From assembly GCF_039555335.1 (NCBI RefSeq), contig NC_092631.1, positions 3,749,501-3,813,500 of the forward strand: DNA of 64,000 bases, written 5' to 3'. The notes below the pieces were generated by a model. It saw only the letters and a program-made list of their open reading frames with translations, was not told where the DNA came from and did no database searches. The stretch comes from Amphiura filiformis. Taxonomy: Eukaryota; Echinodermata; Ophiuroidea; Amphilepidida; Amphiuridae. The stretch's first letter is position 1; each line of letters opens with the position of its first letter. This document shows positions 55,958-64,000 of the stretch, piece by piece. A program made the translations under genes and the position numbers.

Positions 55958-57103
55958 TTATACATCTGCGTTTGTGTTATACTGAGCTCTCAATCTTGAC
56001 AATTGATCCACGTCGATCACAGCAAGCGGATAACCAGTAGCATCATTCCGTGTTGTTTCAATTATTTTCAATGTTTTTTTCTTAGAAATCCCGAAGAGTT
56101 TCCGAGCATACACACGAAACTGTTCACTACGCAAGCTATACACAATGGGGTTGGCTGCACTATTTAGAAATGCAAAATATTTGACGACATTTCGTACATC
56201 TTGTCTTACTTCATATGAAGGGTTGTATATTTCAGCAAGTATCACACCGCAAATGGGTACCCAACCAAAGATATACAGGCCCAATAGAATGACCAGTGTC
56301 TTGATGGTTCTACGTTCTCGCTTTAACCAGATATGTCGTGAAATACCATGATTGTAGCACCCCCGGGCCCCGTAGCGCCCCTCTCTGGTCTGCTCTTGAG
56401 GCACGATCCTCCTTTCCCGTCGTATCTTCTGAATCAAAACGCGAAAAATTTGTCCATATATTATGCACATTAAACACAGCGGAAACAAGATATTGCCAAA
56501 AATAAGAAATTGTAGGTAGAATGGATTGAAAACTAATGAAAATCTTGTACAGATTAAATCGTGCGTTTGATTTGCAATAATAAGCGGCAATCCATATGTC
56601 GTTAGTGCTGCATATAGATATATAAATATCACGATCATCATTGCTACTCTTTTAGACATCAAGTCATGATAACGCAGTGGCATAACAATTTTTAGATAAC
56701 GATCCAAGCTGACTGACAGCAAAGTCAAGCAACTTGTGACAGAAGGAAATATCATGGTGCATCGAAGCAAAAGACACCCAATTGTTGATATTGGCAACTG
56801 CTGTTTTAAAATGACAATAATGTATGGTATCACGGTAATCCCGACGGTAAAATCGGCACTTGCCATTCCTATGATGAAATAATTTGTAGCAGTTCTTAGG
56901 CGACGGAATTTGATAAGAAGTACGAGTACCAGTCCGTTTCCTCCAAGGATAGTCATAATCAAAGCCAAACTAGAAATAAAGAGGATGATCGCTTTCGCAC
57001 TTAGTGGAGTAGGTTCGGTAATGGTAACCTCAGCTGGGCTTTCTCCAAACAAGAATGAGTCATTCATGGTAGAATTCTTGATAAGAAGCTCCGGAGATTG
57101 CAA
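55958..57103 (-). CDS. Class A GPCR 3, intronless, canonical start lost
   Basis: Paralogue of receptors 1 and 2 with an open frame of 381 codons: GGNGLVLVL, ASADFTVG, LDRYLKIVMPLRY, NQTHDLICTRF, FGWVP, NSAANPIVY. The ACACCATGG of the other copies reads ACACCGGGA here, so the frame has no ATG where they start; the track start is a TTG. The first ATG is Met 13 (57065-57067), in NSTMNDSF, which would drop the NST glycosylation site but keep all helices. The C-terminus stops at YNTNADV, about 15 residues short of the others. It may still be expressed from Met 13, or be a young pseudogene. Confidence 0.82.
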   Translation of the reverse strand: MQSPELLIKNSTMNDSFLFGESPAEVTITEPTPLSAKAIILFISSLALIMTILGGNGLVLVLLIKFRRLRTATNYFIIGMASADFTVGITVIPYIIVILKQQLPISTIGCLLLRCTMIFPSVTSCLTLLSVSLDRYLKIVMPLRYHDLMSKRVAMMIVIFIYLYAALTTYGLPLIIANQTHDLICTRFSLVFNPFYLQFLIFGNILFPLCLMCIIYGQIFRVLIQKIRRERRIVPQEQTREGRYGARGCYNHGISRHIWLKRERRTIKTLVILLGLYIFGWVPICGVILAEIYNPSYEVRQDVRNVVKYFAFLNSAANPIVYSLRSEQFRVYARKLFGISKKKTLKIIETTRNDATGYPLAVIDVDQLSRLRAQYNTNADV

Positions 57104-57514
57104 TGTCCCGGTGTTCTGCTGAAATTATACAAAAATTAATAGCGATTGAAGTGTTACAGGAACTCAGAGGCGAGAGTGATAATTTTACATTCTGTCACAT
57201 AAAAGCAGCCGTGCATATGTATGACTTAACGGTATGACATTATCCAGCAGCTTTTAATTGCATGAATTATTGATTCTGATTAAGTCACGTGACGTGACAA
57301 CCAGTGAAAATAGGCAGAAACCGTGTTAATTGCAGTTGTATGGCTCCAATGTCATTTTCTGTGTCATTTGATATTTTTCATGGAGATAATACACGGAGGA
57401 TATTGCTAGCTGGTTCAACGTTAGGGGCCTGAGAAAGAAATTGAGCATAACGTGTCAAAACACAGGCCGGATCGATCCATATACTACATGTAGGTGCTTC
57501 TCGGACCATAGTAA
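57104..57514 (-). promoter_or_regulatory. 5' flank of receptor 3
   Basis: Retains TAGCGATTGAAGTGTTACAG and GAACTCAGAGGCGAGAGTG up to about 57470, then diverges. Similarity to the other two flanks supports a shared ancestral promoter region. Confidence 0.4.
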
Positions 57515-57520
57515 TTTAAA

Positions 57521-57984
57521 GCAATATTATAACATTTTCAAACAAAATAGATTAGCATTTCTTTGCCATAAAATGTTAGCTTTTACTGTCAGATATATCC
57601 CTTTTATTTTTGAGCCGAACAACTACGGCAAAGCAAAGAAAATTGGTATTTACTACCAGCGCACATGTCGCCAATATATACGTACCACTCCTTCGGTCAT
57701 GTTATAGTACGACCTTTTGTTGTGTATATCACCGTCCCGCACGCCGTGTACGTACTGTGTGGTATGAACATCGTGTATGCGTTCGACTAATAATTCCATC
57801 GTAATAATAAAGCGCCGAATCCGGCGTTTTATTCAAAATCTCGGATTTTGACAAAACTACAACACCTAGAGTCTTGATTTTTTGCAGGCTATATTGGTTT
57901 AATAAAGTACAATTTAATCGTGTAAAAAAATGAATTAAAAAAATTCAGTGAGGGCGTCCTCCTCATCAAATGTTATAATATAGC
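57521..57984. mobile_element. MITE (464 bp) flanked by TTTAAA
   Basis: Ends GCAATATTATAACATTT and AAATGTTATAATATAGC. TTTAAA at 57515-57520 and 57985-57990; the related locus at 60395 has a single uninterrupted TTTAAATCGTGAAAC. A TTAA-type insertion is likely. Interior hairpin GCGCCGAATCCGGCG. Confidence 0.8.
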
Positions 57985-57990
57985 TTTAAA

Positions 57991-58400
57991 TCGTGAAACC
58001 GTAGAACGATCTGTTGGTCAGTATAGACTGAATATTTCTTGATTAAAATTGAAACCTACACATATCATTATTCAAAGCCACATCCTGTTTAGAACACTGG
58101 TTAGCCGTGATCTAAAATAAACGTATGATAATTGCCTAGCTCACTAGATCACTGTCCATTTTTTTAAAGCGCTATATGACATGTTTTGCTACGTACAAAA
58201 TATATCTAAAACCATGCTAAATGATATTTAGTGTCCCAAATGTAATATTTTCAAGACTCATTTATCAATACATTGACACAAATGCTATAAAAGTGTATCG
58301 CTTTTGCATACAAACTAAATAGAGCAGATAAAAAAATACTTTGATACATATTTATTTAATCATATACCATGCCGACCACTCAAGGTTCTGAACAGGATGT
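57991..58400. repeat. Duplicated block G, copy 2
   Basis: TCGTGAAACCGTAGAACGAT CTGTTGGTCAG, then the same order of words as 53610-54040. Confidence 0.75.
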
Positions 58401-58740
58401 TTAAACAGGCGAAAATAGTAACTTTTTGCACAAGATTGGCAATTTAAAGATAATTGGCCATTGCTCATTCTAATGAAGCTAGTATATCGACAATTTCATA
58501 CACTCCTAGATAGTGAGAACCAATCAGAGCAAGCGTTAGTAAATTACTAGCCATGCATAAATATTGTATAATTGCACGGGCGCGCACTCCACGTAGTACT
58601 CGCAGTGCTTTCGGACGAGTTCATTTTTCTTGCGGGTGGATGCATTTATATTTATTTGCATTTTCTAACATTTTTAGTGACAATTTTGTTATAAATATTG
58701 CAAAAATCACAGGATTTTTAGTCGTGTATGAAATAGGTTA

Positions 58741-58897
58741 ATAAATGCGTATCACTTGTTGGTCGAGAAATTGTACAAAATAATGCACTTGTACTGAGAT
58801 GTTGATGCGTCTAATGCACTCCCCCCTTCGGGGCTCGTGCATTAGACGCATCAACATCTCAGTACGCGTGCACTCCCAACAAGTGATACGCGTTTAT
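58741..58897. mobile_element. Palindromic MITE (157 bp)
   Basis: ATAAATGCGTATCACTTGTT and its inverse AACAAGTGATACGCGTTTAT, with GATGCGTCTAATGCACTCC inside and the centre CCCCTTCGGGGCTCGTG. Confidence 0.75.
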
Positions 58898-58964
58898 AAA
58901 TAAGTGTGCTCTTTCATTTAATGACATAAAATTTGAAAAATATTGTAAGGAACACTTGAGGTTT

Positions 58965-60040
58965 TTACCCCTGGGGGGGGCACTCAACTTTGGAGGTGAC
59001 GCGTATGTAGGGCTGTTAAGACCCCTTTTTCAGCGTCGCTGTCACCCAAAGACCCCATATTTTTTTACGAACACATGCTCTGTCACCCGAATTGAACAGC
59101 AACTTTCATTTATCACTGATTTTGTTACTTATTTTGAAAAAACAAAGAAATTTGAAGCCATTTAGAACTAGAAACTCGATTTTCGAGGTTTCTGTGGCGC
59201 TTTTTCGGCTCTCAACCAAAGATTCCATTTAAAAAAAAGGTCATGCTCTCACCCAATGACCCCATATTTTTCACATTTGCTCTCACCGAATGCCAAAAAT
59301 CATGCTCTCACCCAATGACCCCATATTTTTTACATTTTGCTCTCACCGAATGCCCCTTAGTGCGAAAGTGCCAGCCCTACACCTATATCCATTCATATTG
59401 AAGTGCCCCCCCCGGGGGTTTTACTTTTAAAACCTACATTTTGGTCAAAAATTGTGCTTGGATAAGTCGTTTATAACAGATTTGCCGTATTCACCTTGCT
59501 ATAAACATTGAATTGCGTTATCTGTTGACCTCCGGGGGGCACTTCAATTTGAAATGGATATAGGTGTAGGGCTGGCACTTTCGCACTAAGGGGCATTCGG
59601 TGAGAGCAAAATGTAAAAAATGTGGGGTCATTGGGTGAGAGCATGATTTTTGGCATTCGGTGAGAGCAAAATGTAAAAAATATGGGGTCATTGGGTGAGC
59701 ACATGACCTTTTTTAAATGCAATCTTTGGGTGAGAGCCGAAACAGCCCCACAGAAACCTCGAAAATCGAATTTCTAGTTCTAAATGGCTTCAAATTTCTT
59801 TGTTTTTTCAAAATAAGTAACAAAATCAGTGATAATGAAAGTTGCTGTTCAAATTGAACTTGTAAGGGTCTTTGGGTGACAGAGCAAATGGAAAAATATG
59901 GGGTCTTTGGGTGACAGAGCATGTGTTTGGAAAAAAAAAAAAAAAAATATGGGGTCTTTGGGTGACAGCGATGCTGAAAAGGGGGTCTTAACAGCCCTAC
60001 ATACGCGTCACCTCCAAAGTTGGAGTACCCCCCAGGGTTG
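58965..60040. mobile_element. Large foldback (1.08 kb), arms ~450-500 bp
   Basis: GGGGGGCACTCAACTTTGGA GGTGACGCGTATG at the left is mirrored by CATACGCGTCACCTCCAAAG at the right, and TAGTGCGAAAGTGCCAGCCC by GGGCTGGCACTTTCGCACTA nearer the centre (59420-59530). Arms contain repeated CACCCAATGACCCCATATTT. Frames inside are shadows of the repeat. Confidence 0.8.
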
Positions 60041-60389
60041 ACCTACTGAGAAAAGGTGTTTTTAGGGGGAAGTATTACATTGTAGCTTTCGTTCAATATA
60101 AAAAAAAACTCTGATAGGATGAAGGGAACACTTGAGGTTTTGACAAGAACCAATCACAGAGGCCTATTTTCCAGCTAGAAGCTCACACAGTTCTTACGAT
60201 GCTAATTAGCACTCAACCGTGCAGTGTAATCAAAGAATGTGTAGAGACAATTCACTGCTTGTTTGGAAGTTCTTGGACGAAAATGTGTGCTCAGGTTATC
60301 GAGGTGGAAACTGTGCATAGATGGTTTATAAGAGAATCGTTTTTGTATACAAACCTTTCCATATGACTGTTTGTCTCAATGGCTTCTCG
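60041..60389. other. Spacer, no gene seen
   Basis: GGAACACTTGAGGTTTT at 60127 repeats the sequence at 58950 next to the foldback. Confidence 0.45.
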
Positions 60390-60716
60390 GACCATAGTAG
60401 TTTAAATCGTGAAACGGTAGAACGATCTGTTGATCAGTATAAACTGAATATTCCTTGATTAAAATTGAATTCTACACACATCATTATTCGATATCCTGTT
60501 TAGAATACTGGTTAGCGGCGATCTAAAATAAACGTATAATTGCCTAGCTCACTAGGTCCATTTTCAAAATAAATGTGCCATATGACCATGATGACATGTT
60601 TTGCTACGTACAAAATATATCTAAAACCATGCTGAATGGTATTTAGTGTCCCAAATTTAATATTTTGATGACTCATTTTTCAATACATTGACACAAATGC
60701 TACAAAATTGTATCGT
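60390..60716. repeat. Duplicated block G, copy 3 (left part)
   Basis: Matches 57991-58300 and 53610-53930. It is interrupted at ATTGTATCGT by the Penelope element and continues at 62835. Confidence 0.75.
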
Positions 60717-60750
60717 CCGTAAATAAATTCATCAGGTTTGCAGAAATTCA

Positions 60751-60909
60751 GAATACAAGGTTCGTTTTTCAAAACCAAAAAATACTGTTTTTCACTGACC
60801 TGACAGTTTCGAGTGTCTTGGGCGACACTCTTCTTCAGAGTGATCTATGTCCACACACCTCCGGCGGATTTCGGCCTGTAGAGGGCGCACTACTCGCGGA
60901 GATGATTGG
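60751..60909 (-). repeat. Left inverted repeat of the Penelope element (159 bp)
   Basis: Exact inverse of 62657-62815. Runs from GAATACAAGGTTCG to GATGATTGG, overlapping the first codons of the truncated ORF. Confidence 0.95.
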
Positions 60910-62642
60910 AGGAACGGCAAGCGATTTTTGATCTTAAAAAAGATGAATCAATCCTCATTTTGCCTGCGGATAAAGGCAAGGCCACCGTGGTTATGGACAC
61001 TGAGGAATATGAACAGAAGCTTAACAACATGCTCAGTGATGAAAAGACATACGAAGTGCTAACAAAAGATCCTACTGCCAAATACAAACGTGAGTTGGTT
61101 TCTATTCTAACTAGATTCAAGACTGAGAATAAGATCACCAGAGCACAGTATGACTATCTTTACCCTACTGCGGAAAATGTCCCCAGGATTTACGCCACGC
61201 CTAAAATTCACAAAGAAGGCAACAAAGTCAGACCAATTGTTGACTATACTGGCTCAATTGCATATCAAACTTCCCGAGCCTTGGCTGACATACTTGCACC
61301 GTTAGTCGGCACAACTGAACATCATGTGTTAAATTCAAAAAATCTCGCTGAGGACATGGCAGAAGTTTTCATTGAGGAAGGTGAGATATTCAACTCTCAT
61401 GACGTGGTTTCATTGTTTACCAACACGCCTATCACTGAGTCGCTAGAGGTAATAAAGAACAGACTTCAGCAAGATACTACGTTGAAAGACCGCACCTTGC
61501 TTTCAGTGGACGATGTCATTGAACTTTTGCGTTTCGTCCTCACAACCACATACTTTCTGTTCAGGGGCAAAATTTTCAAACAAAGATTTGGCGCGGCCAT
61601 GGGCAGCCCTGTTTCACCGGTGGTGGCCAACTTATACATGGAGTTTTTGGAAGAAAAAGCCATCGCGTCCGCCCCTCTTGAGTGTAAACCGCGTATGTGG
61701 AAAAGGTACGTGGATGATGTTTTGGAGATTGTAAAATCTGATCAAGTTGACAACCTCACTGATCACCTCAACAGCACAGACCCCACGGACAGTATAAAAT
61801 TCACTTACGAAAAAGAACATGACGGCAAAATACCATTCCTCGACACACTCATAGTCAGAAAGTCAGACGGCTCAGTGAAATTGCTCATTTACCGCAAAGC
61901 TTCGCACACAGACCAATATCTGAATTTTGAGTCTCATCACCCAGTTCACCATAAGCTGGGTGTTGTCCGAACTTTAATGGACAGAATGAATAATTTAGTT
62001 TCGGACGAGGATGACAAACAACAAGAAGAGGAAAAGATCAAGAAAGCACTTAGTCTCTGTGGCTATCCAAATTGGTCCTTCAAGAAGGTGAAACAACAGA
62101 TTGCAAATAAAGAGACTATGAAAACATCTAAGAAAAGTGAAAATAGCGAGAAATCCAAAGGACTGGTAGTTATACCTTATGTCAGCGGATTATCGGAGAA
62201 GGCCAATAGGATTTTCCAAAAACATGGAATCGCCACAGCAATGAGACCCAACTCAACATTGAGAAAAATGCTCGTCCACCCCAAGGACAAGAGGGATCCA
62301 GACTCTACAACAGACTGTGTATATGAGATCCCTTGTTCAAATTGTAATCAGTCATATGTGGGTGAAACGGGGCGACGTTTTTCCACGAGATTAAGTGAAC
62401 ACATGAAAGAAACGGACAAAGTAACGGGTTTGAAAAAGAACTACACCCGTCAGACCAGAAAACAGTCGGAAAGTGAGCTCAGCAAATCTGCCATAGCTGA
62501 TCACTCAGTACAACAAAATCATGTCATCGATTGGCAAGGGTCCAAAATCATTAGCAAGGAAGGTGACGCGAGATCAAGATCCATCTGGATAAGGAAGAAA
62601 TCCCCGCAAGTCATGAACAGAGACGAGGGGGCCATTTTCTAA
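60906..62642 (+). CDS. Penelope-like RT with GIY-YIG endonuclease, N-terminally truncated
   Basis: 578 codons without a stop. ILPADKGKATVVMD (17-31) is the conserved N-terminal DKG motif of this class; RIYATPKIHKEGNKVRPIVD (94-113); HDVVSLFTNTPI with catalytic D166; GAAMGSPVSPVVANLYMEF (229-247); KRYVDDVLEIV with catalytic D270-D271; DGKIPFLDTLI (306-316). The C-terminal GIY-YIG nuclease is VYEIPCSNCNQSYVGETGRR (472-491) and FSTRLSEH, with the CxxC insert (C477, C480) and downstream histidines typical of endonuclease-positive Penelope elements. The listed start is TTG preceded by a stop; the first ATG is codon 30 (60993), inside the domain. The N-terminus is therefore missing, and activity in trans or cis is doubtful. 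Confidence 0.93.
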   Translation: MEERQAIFDLKKDESILILPADKGKATVVMDTEEYEQKLNNMLSDEKTYEVLTKDPTAKYKRELVSILTRFKTENKITRAQYDYLYPTAENVPRIYATPKIHKEGNKVRPIVDYTGSIAYQTSRALADILAPLVGTTEHHVLNSKNLAEDMAEVFIEEGEIFNSHDVVSLFTNTPITESLEVIKNRLQQDTTLKDRTLLSVDDVIELLRFVLTTTYFLFRGKIFKQRFGAAMGSPVSPVVANLYMEFLEEKAIASAPLECKPRMWKRYVDDVLEIVKSDQVDNLTDHLNSTDPTDSIKFTYEKEHDGKIPFLDTLIVRKSDGSVKLLIYRKASHTDQYLNFESHHPVHHKLGVVRTLMDRMNNLVSDEDDKQQEEEKIKKALSLCGYPNWSFKKVKQQIANKETMKTSKKSENSEKSKGLVVIPYVSGLSEKANRIFQKHGIATAMRPNSTLRKMLVHPKDKRDPDSTTDCVYEIPCSNCNQSYVGETGRRFSTRLSEHMKETDKVTGLKKNYTRQTRKQSESELSKSAIADHSVQQNHVIDWQGSKIISKEGDARSRSIWIRKKSPQVMNRDEGAIF

Positions 62643-62656
62643 GTCACATCTATGAC

Positions 62657-62815
62657 CCAATCATCTCCGCGAGTAGTGCGCCCTCTACAGGCCGAAATCC
62701 GCCGGAGGTGTGTGGACATAGATCACTCTGAAGAAGAGTGTCGCCCAAGACACTCGAAACTGTCAGGTCAGTGAAAAACAGTATTTTTTGGTTTTGAAAA
62801 ACGAACCTTGTATTC
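62657..62815 (+). repeat. Right inverted repeat of the Penelope element (159 bp)
   Basis: Begins 14 bp after the stop codon with CCAATCATC and ends CTTGTATTC. Identical in inverse to 60751-60909. Contains the hammerhead-like core. Confidence 0.95.
62728..62768 (+). ncRNA. Hammerhead-like ribozyme core in the Penelope repeat
   Basis: CTGAAGA (fits CUGANGA), then A, a perfect 7-bp stem GAGTGTC/GACACTC with loop GCCCAA, then GAAAC and TGTC. This is the order of the hammerhead core known in Penelope-like elements (type I, tiny stem III). An extra A before stem II and imperfect stem I are departures. The same motif lies on the minus strand at 60798-60838. Self-cleavage is inferred. Confidence 0.5.
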
Positions 62816-62834
62816 CAATTGCGTATTGTGTCGT

Positions 62835-63009
62835 TATTGCATAGTAACTCACTCAAAACAGATCAAAAATACTTTGATACATAGGCCCAGTGTGACATAG
62901 GCCTATTTATTTAATCATGTACAATGCCGACCATGAACAGAAACATAAGACACAACACATCGACCACTTTGGGTTCTCATTCACCATTGTTCACATACCA
63001 TCCAGTACA
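62835..63009. repeat. Duplicated block G, copy 3 (right part)
   Basis: TATTGCATAGTAACTCACTC continues the sequence broken at 60716 and matches 53930-54110. Confidence 0.75.
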
Positions 63010-63425
63010 AAATACTCAATAGTGCCCTGCCACAAGGGCAACGCTTGGCCCAATTGACTTTCAAGTTATCATCAAATGATGCAGTTCAGACCAAATGATT
63101 CAAGCAGAAACTGTTGGAAGTATGTGTATTCCGCAAACTTCAATACACTCCGGACGAGTATTGAGAGCTATTGAGCGGGGTATTGAGTGGACTTTCGCAT
63201 ACGAGCTTATAGAAATGTAGCTTGAGCACCATCAAGTGTCAGGCAATCTAGGGCTGTTGAAAAAGGAAACATCGCCCCTAATGAGCTCAAGATAGCTGGT
63301 ATTCAACTGAGACTAAGATCCTAGGTATTTACCTTCAAACGTAAATGAAATCACTAGGAAGTCCAACCAAAAGTTGAATATGTTAAAACTGCTGAAAAGG
63401 GTTCAAGGAGATGGAGGAATATCTT
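63010..63425 (+). pseudogene. LINE reverse transcriptase relic, copy 2
   Basis: Corresponds to 54115-54515 (GCTTGGCCCAATTGACTTTC, TTGAATATGTTAAAACTGCT GAAAA), with more internal rearrangement, including an insertion near 63150. Confidence 0.55.
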
Positions 63426-64000
63426 AATTATTGTTTGTGAATTGTGATTATGTTTAGGCTAGTCAAATTAAGAAAAATAAGGGGTTAATCCACTACTAAT
63501 TGCAACAGAATCCATTTAATCTCACCATCTCATCATACCGTAAGGATTCAAAAAAGTATAGTTTGACTAGTATAGGCAAAAAGGTTAAAGGTCAAATTTT
63601 GGGGCCCACGGGCATTTACAATTGAAATATGCTCCTACAGTATAATAATCCACTGGTCTCTAATTGTTCCGTTGTCAAACATAAATCAAAATGATAAAAG
63701 TTGCATTGTTTTGGATGTTTTGTTACATAGGTAACATCACAAAATAGGTCAAGGTCAAGGTCAACACGGCTCATTGAAATTTTGATCTTCTTTGTCACGT
63801 TACCAAGATAAAAAACACCTGAGATATGGCAAACTATTCTTTTTATTAAATGCTTTTGCAAGCGGAACAATATGAGACCATTTTGATCAAAAATTTCTTA
63901 TTTTTTGTCCCCTTGGTGTGATTTTTAGCAAAATTTGACCCAACTTTTATGATCTGAAATTTCACCCCTGCATAAGCGGCCAAATTAGACACTGTTCCAC
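63415..64000. other. Right end of window, no gene seen
   Basis: Begins with the receptor 3' flank relic (GGAGGAATATCTTAATTATT), then AT-rich sequence with GGTCAAGGTCAAGGTCAACA at 63750. No gene supported. Confidence 0.45.

Larger units (their letters stand above)
60717..62824 (+). mobile_element. Penelope-like retroelement, 5'-truncated, recent
   Basis: 2108 bp inserted in block G between ATTGTATCGT (60707-60716) and ATTGTGTCGT (62825-62834), a 10-bp target duplication with one mismatch. A 159-bp sequence is present in inverted orientation at both sides (60751-60909 and 62657-62815) with no difference found by eye. The reading frame starts within the left inverted copy, so the 5' part was lost at that junction, a usual product of Penelope integration. 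Confidence 0.9.

Noticed and set aside
59471-59922. 83- and 69-codon frames with repeated HRMP/NDPTFFTFCS
   Set aside because: Translation of the repeated phrase in a palindrome arm.
60847-61138. Extra frames overlapping the Penelope ORF start
   Set aside because: Out-of-frame shadows; the RT frame has all motifs.
1-64000. Bacterial contamination, phage or operon content
   Set aside because: No Shine-Dalgarno-led gene strings, no dense coding; GT/AG introns and eukaryotic transposons throughout.

Overview
The window looks like nuclear DNA of a marine invertebrate deuterostome, most likely an echinoderm. This rests on intron-split animal genes with GT/AG junctions, AT-rich non-coding DNA, the very frequent short motif TAGGCCTAC, and a transposon content (foldback elements, TTAA and TTA inserters, Penelope, CR1-like LINEs) typical of that group. 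Species identity is an inference. There are no prokaryotic features, no rRNA and no convincing tRNA.

Genes. Two cellular loci can be supported. (1) A plus-strand gene encodes a Toll/IL-1 receptor-type (TIR) domain in three exons, 2269-2376, 4882-4992 and 34101-34286, all joined in phase 1. The second intron is 29.1 kb, and the codon of the putative NAD-cleaving glutamate is split across it. A possible short terminal exon lies at 36883. (2) A minus-strand cluster holds three intronless class A G protein-coupled receptor genes (48314-49510, 51037-52212, 55958-57103). They are tandem duplicates with related flanks and degraded relics nearby. The third has lost its ATG.

Layout. 1-1.56 kb is a tandem satellite with a conserved CGGCCGGCCC box. 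1.6-5.6 kb holds a direct duplication, TIR exons 1 and 2, a 0.5-kb polypurine tract and a MITE. 5.6-15.9 kb is a nest of three related elements carrying a Myb/SANT-like (trihelix) coding region; copy 2 is split by a 1.2-kb TTAA-flanked and a 2.1-kb TATTA-flanked insertion. 15.9-33.6 kb contains five copies of an element ending in CTCGTTTTATC, a TU-like foldback with internally repetitive arms, a frameshifted CR1/Jockey-type LINE, and an inverted pair of copies of an unrecognised acidic-protein ORF. 34.3-36.8 kb is ~150-bp tandem repeats with palindromic MITEs. 37-47 kb is DNA transposons (TTA-flanked Harbinger-like, hAT-like MITEs, Tc1, a Tc1/mariner relative with a DUF4817-like region) and L2/CR1 LINE remnants. 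47-57.5 kb is the receptor cluster. 57.5-64 kb is further duplicated flank, a 1.1-kb palindrome, and a recent 5'-truncated Penelope-like element whose RT-GIY-YIG reading frame is open from the truncation to the stop, inside a perfect 159-bp inverted repeat.

How it fits together. The two gene loci are not functionally linked by anything visible. The mobile elements explain most of the sequence: they enlarged the TIR gene's intron and diversified receptor flanks, and several insertion sites can be read to the base because an uninterrupted paralogue is also present.
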